Below, one piece after another: positions 1 through 5,825 of a stretch of DNA of 10,070 bases. The stretch spans positions 1-10,070 of the forward strand of contig JALWQZ010000083.1 in the NCBI GenBank assembly GCA_027077895.1, read 5' to 3'. The first letter of the stretch is position 1. The number at the start of each line of letters is the position of its first letter. This DNA is from Microcaldota archaeon (GTDB lineage Archaea; B1Sed10-29; WALL01; WAMD01). The notes beneath the pieces are model-generated. The model did no database searches. It was not told the origin of the DNA and saw only the letters and a program-made list of their open reading frames with translations. A program made the position numbers and the translations under genes.

Positions 1-566
1 GCAGCAGCATTTGGATCCGGATAAGTTGTGTTCGTTTCAACCAGCAAACTCAGTGCTGGGAATCCTCTAATGGCGGCTAACATCATCAACATCCCAGATA
101 TACCCGTCGTGACGCCCTGTTCTATTATCCTTATGCCGTGTTTCTCTATGTCTTTCTTCACTCTCTCGTCAGATGCGATTCCAAACACTGTTTTCTCGTC
201 CACTTGGAACATTGAAGTCATGCCTGCCAGTGAGATAATTTTCTTCATCCCGTTCTTTTTGGCGAATGTGAACAGTTCCTCTGAAACCTCATATACCATG
301 TTTCCGGGTATCACGAAGTCAGAGAATATGACGACCAATTTGTTCTTTTTGTCTAGGTATATCCTGACTGGCGAGTATGGGATTCCACCTTTTATTGTTG
401 CCATTGGTGGAAATTTGTCGGATTCCATGTGTCCTATTAACTCCATCTTGTTCGATTCAACTAGGTAACTGGCTGCTATCGTTCCCACTAGGCCAATACC
501 AGGAAATCCCTCAATTAATGTGTAACCTGACAAGGAGTATTTCTTCTTTAGGATAATCTTCACCAT
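1..566 (-). CDS. PAC2-family protein, C-terminus cut by window edge
   Basis: This is a partial gene with 188 residues visible; it runs off the left edge. It is absent from simple closed-ORF lists because its stop codon lies outside the window. The translation begins MVKIILKKKYSLSGYTLIEG and continues with FPGIGLVG at residues 21-28, the glycine-rich signature near the N-terminus of PAC2 (proteasome assembly chaperone 2-like) proteins. A second hallmark, a GISG segment (155-158) followed by LLVET and then YPDPNAA at 182-188, matches the usual PAC2 core end. Family members are typically about 230-270 residues, so some 50-80 residues are probably missing. Archaeal PAC2 proteins are soluble and some relatives help assemble the proteasome; the role of this copy is not shown by the sequence. 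The ATG at 566 is preceded by GGGTGTGG as a weak ribosome-binding site. It follows locus B by 41 bases and may be co-transcribed or have its own promoter. Confidence 0.9.
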   Translation of the reverse strand, partial: MVKIILKKKYSLSGYTLIEGFPGIGLVGTIAASYLVESNKMELIGHMESDKFPPMATIKGGIPYSPVRIYLDKKNKLVVIFSDFVIPGNMVYEVSEELFTFAKKNGMKKIISLAGMTSMFQVDEKTVFGIASDERVKKDIEKHGIRIIEQGVTTGISGMLMMLAAIRGFPALSLLVETNTTYPDPNAA

Positions 567-607
567 TTTAACCACACCCTATTAACTGATTTGGTATTAA
601 AAAACCT
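567..607 (-). promoter_or_regulatory. Short spacer with T-run: possible terminator and/or TATA box
   Basis: This is the largest gap on the locus B side. Read on the minus strand, a run of six T (604-599) starts three bases after the TAA stop of the upstream platform gene and continues into AATA. Archaeal transcription often ends at oligo-T tracts, so partial termination is possible. The same TTTTTTAATA element (604-595) lies about 30 bases before the PAC2 ATG, a distance also compatible with a TATA box giving a nearly leaderless transcript. The sequence alone cannot separate these two readings. Confidence 0.3.
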
Positions 608-1393
608 TTAGAATGAGATTGACATGGAGAGTTTTAGTACGATTATTGCTATGGGCAGTATGACTCCCGAGTACAGCACACTTTTTCTTATGCTGTTTGA
701 TGTTATCCCCAGATACAAGCCTGCCATTATGGCAAATATACCGATGTACACACTACTTCCGAGTATTGCCATCCTTTGTATTGAGACGGGCACAGAGTTT
801 CCCAGCAAACTTGCCCCTAGGCTCCTAGACATAGATACCATTGACCCTATTACAAACGGAACCATTACTGTGGCAGATGATGCGATTGTTATTGACTCAA
901 TGAGTTGGTTTGCCTTTGTCTCTTCTTGGATTATAATCTCCCCTGAGTACTGGTTCGCAAGCCGGTATAATAGTTTTGATGCATCGTATCCTCCCCTGTA
1001 AGATGAAATCAATATACTGGTGATTGGGCCAAGTTCAGGTACTTTCCTCTCTAAGTCTCTAAGTGCCTTTACAACGGGAACGCCTCTCTCAATGGCTTTT
1101 CCAGTTTTTTTCATTTCTTCGTTCTCTTGCCTCTCCAGTATGTTAGATATGGGTATTACGCCCCATAGTTCAGACACGCTCATCGCTATCTCAGGTATTG
1201 CTCTTTTGATTGCCATTCTCTTTTTCTCTGCTAGGTACACTGGTACCCCGAGCGTTATGATGATAGGTATTGGTGTTAGCATTATGTTTACCAGTCCGAT
1301 TAACCCGGCTAGGATTGCAGATGCACCTAGGTACCTCCAGAACTTTCCTTCCCAGCCAATGTACTCTATGTCGCTCAAAAATTTTCTTATCAA
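608..1393 (-). CDS. Locus B platform protein 2, GspF/TadC-like membrane protein (261 aa)
   Basis: This is a type II secretion F/TadC-like inner platform protein. Two hydrophobic helices (about residues 20-38 and 40-56) are followed by a cytosolic helical region (57-162) and three more hydrophobic helices (about 163-187, 205-230 and 238-258). The cytosolic part carries the family pattern of two short Gly-rich turns: RGVPVVKAL at 103-111 and SSYRGGYDASKLL at 130-142. It would pair with the preceding 227-residue protein as a two-part platform worked by the locus B ATPase. The start is TTG at 1393, overlapping the upstream TGA stop as TTGA, with GGTGG (1402-1398) four bases upstream; no in-frame ATG lies close by, so TTG is the best choice. 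At 261 residues it is at the small end for the family. Membership in the F superfamily is secure from topology and motifs; the TadC-like label is inference. Confidence 0.88.
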   Translation of the reverse strand: MIRKFLSDIEYIGWEGKFWRYLGASAILAGLIGLVNIMLTPIPIIITLGVPVYLAEKKRMAIKRAIPEIAMSVSELWGVIPISNILERQENEEMKKTGKAIERGVPVVKALRDLERKVPELGPITSILISSYRGGYDASKLLYRLANQYSGEIIIQEETKANQLIESITIASSATVMVPFVIGSMVSMSRSLGASLLGNSVPVSIQRMAILGSSVYIGIFAIMAGLYLGITSNSIRKSVLYSGVILPIAIIVLKLSMSISF

Positions 1394-2073
1394 CCTACCA
1401 CCGGCCTTTTTATTTGCATCATTGCGACAATTATTGCATCTATCGATGGGAACACGACAACAGGTATGAGAAGTGCATCTATTTCTGAGAAATCCACCCT
1501 CATGAATGCTGATCCAACCACTAGATACGCTAGGAACATTGCAGGGACAATGCTAGACACTACTATCAGAACCATGGAGTACATCATTGTTTTGCTGGAG
1601 TGCCTTTTCATTTCTATCTTTCTTTCTTCTATTACCTTGTTTGCGAGTGAGTCTAGGGGGCCAGTTGATCCGCCGAACCTGTACATCATTATCAACCTGT
1701 TTATGAATTTTGAGAAATTTTCTGAGTTCTCAATCTTTTTTGTATCTTCGAGGGCCAGGGGCACAGGCACACCTGAATCTATTTCCCTTATCACAGATTT
1801 GAATATTCTGCCTATCTCGGTTTTTGACTGGGATACGTGCTTTATGACTTCTGTTAAACTTATTCCGGAATCTAGCATTGCGCTTACCATCGCTATTGTT
1901 GATGGCAATTCGGACTCGATTCTTTTCGTTTTCTTGTTTTTTATATTGGTTTTTAGTAGGTACTCGATTAGAAATGCTGAAATAAATGGGGAGAGTGCTA
2001 TCCATGGAGATGCCCCTATGTAGACAAGGGCCACTCCTAGCCCAAGCATCGTCAAAGAGATTTTGTATTCCAC
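1390..2073 (-). CDS. Locus B platform protein 1, GspF/TadB-like membrane protein (227 aa)
   Basis: This is a small F-type platform protein of a secretion/pilus machine. Hydrophobic segments lie at about residues 6-40 (two helices split near SPW), 162-188 and 200-219, with a cytosolic helical domain between 41 and 160. That domain has the typical repeats DSGISLTEVI (68-77), DSGVPVPLAL (99-108) and RFGGSTGPLDSLA (132-144), where a Ser-Gly or Gly-Gly turn precedes an amphipathic helix. It starts at GTG 2073. The GGTGA at 2082-2078 is the ribosome-binding site and contains the TGA stop of the ATPase gene, so translation of the two is tightly linked. It overlaps the next platform gene by four bases. 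It ends soon after the last helix and has no extra domains. The assignment to TadB rather than TadC is inferred from gene order only. Confidence 0.86.
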   Translation of the reverse strand: MEYKISLTMLGLGVALVYIGASPWIALSPFISAFLIEYLLKTNIKNKKTKRIESELPSTIAMVSAMLDSGISLTEVIKHVSQSKTEIGRIFKSVIREIDSGVPVPLALEDTKKIENSENFSKFINRLIMMYRFGGSTGPLDSLANKVIEERKIEMKRHSSKTMMYSMVLIVVSSIVPAMFLAYLVVGSAFMRVDFSEIDALLIPVVVFPSIDAIIVAMMQIKRPVVG

Positions 2074-2077
2074 AGTG

Positions 2078-2082
2078 TCACC
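2078..2082 (-). promoter_or_regulatory. Ribosome-binding site containing the upstream stop codon
   Basis: GGTGA on the minus strand serves the GTG start at 2073 (four-base spacing) and contains the TGA stop of the ATPase gene. A ribosome ending on the ATPase gene would therefore stand on the next gene's initiation site. This supports the GTG start. Confidence 0.65.
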
Positions 2083-3346
2083 TATAATTACTAAATGATT
2101 CGAAGGCTTTCTCTATATGTTTATCACTGCGTTCCAAGAACTTGCTTCTTTTCTTGATCTCACTCTTCTTTATTCCCATAAACTTGCGGGCATATTCTAG
2201 AATTCTACTCTTTGATTTAGTTCTTTCTAGTGTATCCAGTTCTGGGTTGTACATGTAGATTGGGGTTATCCTTATATCCGAGTCCCAGTTTATTTCGCAT
2301 ATCTCAAAAACTTTCCTATTGTCGGCTCTGTCGGGTGTTGACCATCTTCTCTGCACGATTACAAGGTCTATTCCAGATAGGTCTGTTTTGGGTATTCCCA
2401 TGCTCTTTATCCTGTTCATTGCTTCTCTAGTTGATAGGCCATGGAACGTAGCTAAACTTCCCTTCCCCTGTCCTGCTAGGGTTGTGTCTATCCATGCCTT
2501 CACCTCTTCAGGTGTCCTCACTTCTCCAACTATGACCTTGTCGGGCCTCATCCTGAGTGTGTCTTTTACTAGGTCTGACATGGATATACCCCTCTCCTTG
2601 TTTACCACCAGCCTAACTGTGTGTGGATGGAATATGTTCAGTTCAGGGGTCTCCTCTATACTTATCACCCTCTGGTCATTTGGGATGAAGGTTAGAAGAG
2701 AGTTTAGGGTAGTTGTCTTTCCAGAACCTGTTGAACCAGCAACTAGTATGTTTGTGTCTGACTGAACTGCTATCCAGAGAAATGCCATCGCCTCACTGTT
2801 TATTGTTTTATTATCTATTAGTTCTCTAGGTGAGAAGGGTCTCTGTCTAAATTTTCTTATTGTTAGAGTGGCCTTTTGTGAAATAGGTGGGATTACTGCG
2901 TGTAGCCTCGAACCATCGGGCAAATTGGCATTCATCCTGGGTTCCTGTGCTGTTAGTCTTCTATCTAGCGAGTAGGCCATCTTGTTTGCTATTTCTATTA
3001 TCTTTTCCCTGTCCACCATCGAGATATTAGTATCCATCCACCCTACATCTCTTAAAAATACTCTTATGGGGTCTCCTTCTATCACAGAAATCTCTTCTAT
3101 GTCTTCACGTTCAATTAGGTAGTCAAGTACCGAATATCCTTTTATTTCATGTTTTATTATCTCAAGTAAATTTGCCATTTGTTCTTCGTCCATCTCAATG
3201 TCTACCGCATTTATAAACTCCTTGAATAGTTCTTCCAAGTCCACATTCTCATTTCTTATGACTTCCCTGTGCACCTTCATGAATCTGTCTATTAATCTTG
3301 CTTCCTGAATAGTGGGAGTGTAGACTGGGATCTTTTCTAGTTTCAT
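2078..3346 (-). CDS. Locus B secretion ATPase, CpaF/TadA-like (422 aa)
   Basis: This is a hexameric type II/IV secretion superfamily ATPase that would power the two platform proteins downstream. From the ATG start, an N-terminal domain (about 1-150) precedes the core: EPRMNANLPDGSRLHA near 135-150, Walker A GSTGSGKTT at 204-212, the Asp box ISIEETPEL at 228-236, Walker B VIVGE at 271-275 with DKVIVGE from 269, and the His box SLATFHG around 297-303. All catalytic elements are present. The P-loop resembles bacterial CpaF/TadA more than the locus A ATPase. The last 50 residues are rich in Lys/Arg/Glu. I chose ATG 3346 rather than the longer TTG start at 3361: it overlaps the ferredoxin stop as ATGA, and GGGTGA (3359-3354) sits seven bases upstream as a strong ribosome-binding site, with TTG falling at its edge. 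What it exports is unknown. Confidence 0.95.
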   Translation of the reverse strand: MKLEKIPVYTPTIQEARLIDRFMKVHREVIRNENVDLEELFKEFINAVDIEMDEEQMANLLEIIKHEIKGYSVLDYLIEREDIEEISVIEGDPIRVFLRDVGWMDTNISMVDREKIIEIANKMAYSLDRRLTAQEPRMNANLPDGSRLHAVIPPISQKATLTIRKFRQRPFSPRELIDNKTINSEAMAFLWIAVQSDTNILVAGSTGSGKTTTLNSLLTFIPNDQRVISIEETPELNIFHPHTVRLVVNKERGISMSDLVKDTLRMRPDKVIVGEVRTPEEVKAWIDTTLAGQGKGSLATFHGLSTREAMNRIKSMGIPKTDLSGIDLVIVQRRWSTPDRADNRKVFEICEINWDSDIRITPIYMYNPELDTLERTKSKSRILEYARKFMGIKKSEIKKRSKFLERSDKHIEKAFESFSNYR

Positions 3347-3720
3347 TTTGTCTTCACCCAACCTAGTATTCTTGCCTTCTCCTCCTTTTCATCTTCTGTT
3401 TCAACAATCTTTAGCGCCCCGGATATCGGGCAGTGGTTTAGGCAGTCCCCACATAAAGTGCACTTTTTTGCGATTCCGTCTTCCATTACTATTGCATCAT
3501 ATGGGCATGCATAAACACATTCCCCACATCCAACACAAGAATCAGGGTCTATGCCCCAAATCCCAGGGGAAACCTCATAGAATGCGTTGTACTTACAGCT
3601 GTCTTTGCAGGGTACATCTGGGCAGTGTTTGCAGTTCATTATCTTTGAGTTTTTAGAAACAGGGCAGAATTCTAGGCATGCATTGCATTCTTCACACTTA
3701 TCTGTTTTCAACAAGTACAT
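3343..3720 (-). CDS. Four-cluster [4Fe-4S] ferredoxin-like protein (125 aa)
   Basis: This is a soluble electron-transfer protein with no signal peptide or membrane helix. Sixteen cysteines form four groups: 9/12/15/19, 30/33/38/42, 62/65/68/72 and 87/90/93/97. Three groups follow CxxCxxCxxxC and the second is CxxCx4Cx3C, the layout of polyferredoxin subunits such as CooF/HycB-type and aldehyde oxidoreductase-associated proteins; four [4Fe-4S] clusters are predicted. Prolines after Cys19, Cys72 and Cys97 are typical ligand-loop prolines. The acidic/basic tail (107-125) is short. The start is ATG 3720 with the G-rich GGGGGAG (3730-3724) just upstream. Its TGA stop overlaps the ATG of the locus B secretion ATPase, so the two are translationally coupled. 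No oxidoreductase partner is visible in the window. Fold and cofactors are confident; any role in secretion, pilus assembly or redox sensing is inference. Confidence 0.93.
   Translation of the reverse strand: MYLLKTDKCEECNACLEFCPVSKNSKIMNCKHCPDVPCKDSCKYNAFYEVSPGIWGIDPDSCVGCGECVYACPYDAIVMEDGIAKKCTLCGDCLNHCPISGALKIVETEDEKEEKARILGWVKTK
3354..3359 (-). promoter_or_regulatory. Ribosome-binding site deciding the locus B ATPase start
   Basis: GGGTGA on the minus strand is seven bases before ATG 3346 and lies inside the last codons of the ferredoxin gene. It argues for ATG 3346 over the TTG at 3361, whose G is the first base of this element. Confidence 0.7.
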
Positions 3721-3760
3721 CCCTCTCCCCCATGATATTATATGGCTGCCTGTTTAAATC
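3721..3760 (-). promoter_or_regulatory. Possible promoter and ribosome-binding site before the ferredoxin gene
   Basis: This 33-base gap between the DUF192 stop (3754) and the ferredoxin ATG (3720) is the only break between locus A and locus B. On the minus strand it has TTTAAA (3758-3753, overlapping the DUF192 TAA stop), ATATAATAT (3743-3735) and the purine-rich GGGGGAGAGGG directly before the ATG. TTTAAA after an A-rich stretch could be a BRE/TATA pair with a start site near 3729, giving a very short leader. ATATAATAT is too close to the ATG to act as TATA for a transcript that includes this start. Read-through from locus A is equally possible. Confidence 0.3.
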
Positions 3761-4074
3761 TTTAACCCTAACTCTTTTCTCACCTCATCCAGTGAGAACT
3801 GATTTCCAGACTTTACTTCGATGATGTACTTTGCAGGCTCCTTAGGATATACACCTAGGTTCCATGGTTTTACGTTTAGACTCTTGTCTACTAATACTCC
3901 GTTTTCGTCCAAGAAATAAACATCAATTGGGAATCGCATAAAGCAGGTGTGTATCCCGTTCATCCTAGACTGGAACGGCATCACTATAACAAGTATGTCC
4001 CCAAAATCTTTCTTACCCATTAAACCTAGGAACCTTGAAAACCACGTGTTCGCTGTTATTATCTTCATGATCAT
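3754..4074 (-). CDS. DUF192 family protein (106 aa)
   Basis: This is a small DUF192-family protein of unknown biochemical role. The family signature is clear: ANTWFSRFLGLMGKK near the N-terminus, GIHTCFMRFPIDVYFLDENG in the middle and then the KPWNLGVYP and AKYIIEV strands. The length of 106 residues matches the bare domain. Unlike many DUF192 proteins it shows no signal peptide, so a cytosolic location is likely. ATG 4074 is chosen because it lies one base after the TAA of the preceding pilin-like gene; a second ATG at 4068 would remove only two residues, and a TTG at 4086 would overlap the upstream gene. It closes locus A. A link to pilus function is suggested only by position. Confidence 0.92.
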   Translation of the reverse strand: MIMKIITANTWFSRFLGLMGKKDFGDILVIVMPFQSRMNGIHTCFMRFPIDVYFLDENGVLVDKSLNVKPWNLGVYPKEPAKYIIEVKSGNQFSLDEVRKELGLKI

Positions 4075-4075
4075 T

Positions 4076-5044
4076 TTATAACCCAAGTGTTATATATGTG
4101 CTGTTTTGGAACCAGGTACACTCCTCTGTTACCGTTATGTTCATGACACCTGCCATAAGGTTATTTGAGAGGTAAAATTCTTTTGAGAGAATTCCATTAC
4201 TTGGGATGCCCTGGTAATGTCCAAATAGTTTCCCATTAGTGCTCTTTACAATTATGTTTATTGGGCAGTTTATGTTATTTCCTTTATAGTCTGTTAAATG
4301 GACAGTTATATTTAGGCTATCTCCCCAATTAAAAGATCTTGTTTCAGTTTGTCCTTTGTACGTTTTTATCTGTATGTCTTTTGTCATGTAGTGGATCATC
4401 TTTGTGATGGTTTGGCTGGAGTTCGTGTCGATGACTTCTATCTTCCAGTCTCCTGGGGCATTTGGAGTGAATGAGGAGTTCCAGTGCCAGTTCACTAGTT
4501 TTGCGGTTGTGTTTTGGAATATCTGCCCGGAGGGGGAGTATACAGTTACATTTATGTTATCAGAGTTGTTTCCAGTTATCCAGTAATATACTGTGTCCCC
4601 AGTTTCGAACACATCTGTTTGGTATGCTCTGTTTTTGTCTTTGAATGTCTTTATCTGGAATGGGACTGTGTATTTGTACGTGAAGTATGTCTTTGCGTAG
4701 TCTGGTCCGGATACTAGTTCTAGGTTACTAACGTCTAGTGTGAATTGGCTTCCGTTTTGAGTTATTGTGTATGTGGTCTTTATCGACTCTGCCCTTTCGC
4801 TGGCGCTTGTGTTCATCAAGTTTAGCACATGGTTCATGAAGTCAAAGTTATTCTCATAGTATATGCTCTCTATGAATGCAGAAACCATTTCCAGTTTTGT
4901 TTCGACTAGTTTGTTTGCTAGGAACGGCTTGTATGAGTACGTTTTGTATGCAGAGATTTGGTTTGTTGAGGAGAAGTACATTGCTATTGCTACCATCATG
5001 AGCATTGCCACTAGTACCATTGGGAGGAAGTATTGTCCTTTCAT
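4076..5044 (-). CDS. Pilin-like protein with large sequon-rich extracellular domain (322 aa)
   Basis: This is a membrane-anchored, mostly extracellular protein of a type IV pilus-like system. It begins MKGQYFLPMVLVAMLMMVAI: a three-residue leader ending Lys-Gly, then an uninterrupted hydrophobic helix (about 5-24), as in archaeal prepilins cleaved after Gly. The glutamate usual at position +5 is absent. The rest (about 30-322) is Tyr/Thr/Asn-rich and looks like beta-sandwich repeats; 145-215 and 225-320 each resemble an Ig/macroglobulin-like unit (ETGDTVYYWI then SPSGQIFQNTT; NWGDSLNITVHL then KSTNGKLFG). About ten N-X-S/T sequons are seen (N78, 97, 159, 165, 178, 189, 208, 245, 302, 314), and two cysteines (260, 309) could pair. 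ATG 5044 overlaps the upstream TGA as ATGA with GGTGTGGG before it; an upstream in-frame extension to 5101 is not used. It is a candidate minor, tip or adhesive subunit. No named family was recognised. Confidence 0.85.
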   Translation of the reverse strand: MKGQYFLPMVLVAMLMMVAIAMYFSSTNQISAYKTYSYKPFLANKLVETKLEMVSAFIESIYYENNFDFMNHVLNLMNTSASERAESIKTTYTITQNGSQFTLDVSNLELVSGPDYAKTYFTYKYTVPFQIKTFKDKNRAYQTDVFETGDTVYYWITGNNSDNINVTVYSPSGQIFQNTTAKLVNWHWNSSFTPNAPGDWKIEVIDTNSSQTITKMIHYMTKDIQIKTYKGQTETRSFNWGDSLNITVHLTDYKGNNINCPINIIVKSTNGKLFGHYQGIPSNGILSKEFYLSNNLMAGVMNITVTEECTWFQNSTYITLGL

Positions 5045-5421
5045 ACCCACACCTGAACTGTTACGTTGGCTGTTTTTCCAGCATCGTTCGATATTATGCA
5101 TCCGTTTGAGTATATTGTGTCTCCACTTAAACTAGGACCGTATGACGTGTTGTTTACAACTATCCTGACCTTGTAGTCAGGAGGCGTCATGTAGACCAGG
5201 TCTTTGTAGATATCGGATAGATCCCCAGATAGTGCCCTCTCTCTATCCATCTCTGAGTTACACACGACATTTACCAAGTCTGCTGAATATCTCGCTAGTG
5301 TATTTGGATTGCTAGGATTTGGGGGGGTGATTATCTGATTCTGCATGATGAATAGCATTAGGGAAAACAAGATTATGATTAGCATTATCGCCTCTAGGAT
5401 TCTTATGTAACCCTTGGCCAT
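5041..5421 (-). CDS. Small pilin-like protein (126 aa)
   Basis: The start MAKGYIRILEAIMLIIILFS shows a four-residue Lys-Gly leader, a glutamate at position 6 of the predicted mature protein and a long hydrophobic helix (about 11-27), the arrangement of type IV pilins. The mature domain is short, with two cysteines (54 and 108) that could form a disulfide, two sequons (NNTS near 90, NVTV near 119) and a C-terminal beta-rich stretch KVRIVVNN and TANVTVQVWV. The ATG at 5421 is preferred to the longer open frame to 5601: it has GGTG about eight bases upstream, and the longer frame is Arg/Cys-rich and lies wholly over the neighbouring gene. It overlaps the upstream gene by 19 bases and the downstream gene by four. 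It is probably a major or minor pilin, or an assembly factor comparable in place to TadE/TadF; which is not decided by sequence. Confidence 0.85.
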   Translation of the reverse strand: MAKGYIRILEAIMLIIILFSLMLFIMQNQIITPPNPSNPNTLARYSADLVNVVCNSEMDRERALSGDLSDIYKDLVYMTPPDYKVRIVVNNTSYGPSLSGDTIYSNGCIISNDAGKTANVTVQVWV

Positions 5422-5825
5422 GCCCACACCTTCATGATTCCAGGTGTCTCTTTTCCGTTCTTCAACCTGACATAGACAGGCCTTTGTACAAAGGGAGCAG
5501 ATGCACTCACGTTCATATCTGGCACGCAACTCCAGGTTTTGGCTATCGTGTCTACTACGTAATAGTAGTCTGCAGTTGTTGGTATGCCTGCGTCTGAGCA
5601 TTTTGTGATGTTCTCCAGTTTTGTTTGGTCTAGTATATTCAACTTACCTTGATAAGCGAGTTTTGATATGAGCATCCCCGAGACTAGGTTCGCATCGTAC
5701 AACAACTGACTTTGTGTTGCACCAGATGGCTCAACCACTGAATTCATTACGATTATGCTGAATACTATGAAACTTAAGAATAAAACAATTGAGATGATAA
5801 AGTCTATGTTTGCATCTCCTCTCAT
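5403..5825 (-). CDS. Small pilin-like protein (140 aa)
   Basis: This is the first of three pilin-like genes after the platform pair. It begins MRGDANIDFIISIVLFLSFI: an Arg-Gly leader of three residues, a short polar stretch, then a hydrophobic helix (about 9-28). The extracellular part has a helical region rich in Leu/Ala (36-72), cysteines at 76 and 100 that may pair, and sequons NITK (72) and NVSA (105). The layout is the same as in the next 126-residue protein, so the two may act together, but I see no strong sequence identity between them. ATG 5825 overlaps the upstream platform gene's TGA as ATGA. A cleavage site after Gly3 by a PibD/FlaK-like peptidase is inferred; no such peptidase is encoded in the window. 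Confidence 0.85.
   Translation of the reverse strand: MRGDANIDFIISIVLFLSFIVFSIIVMNSVVEPSGATQSQLLYDANLVSGMLISKLAYQGKLNILDQTKLENITKCSDAGIPTTADYYYVVDTIAKTWSCVPDMNVSASAPFVQRPVYVRLKNGKETPGIMKVWAWPRVT

Noticed and set aside
28..468. Plus-strand open frame of 146 codons at the left edge
   Set aside because: The minus-strand frame here encodes clear PAC2 motifs; the plus-strand product is a hydrophobic shadow without recognisable features.
1466..2023. Plus-strand open frame of 185 codons
   Set aside because: It mirrors the 227-residue platform gene on the minus strand and shows no domain of its own.
5045..5101. N-terminal extension of the 322-residue protein to 5101
   Set aside because: It would add 19 residues before a clear Lys-Gly leader and membrane helix. 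ATG 5044 overlaps the upstream stop and has a good ribosome-binding site.
5422..5601. N-terminal extension of the 126-residue pilin-like protein to 5601
   Set aside because: The extra sequence is Arg/Cys-rich, lies entirely over the 140-residue gene, and would bury the leader and membrane helix that begin at the ATG at 5421.
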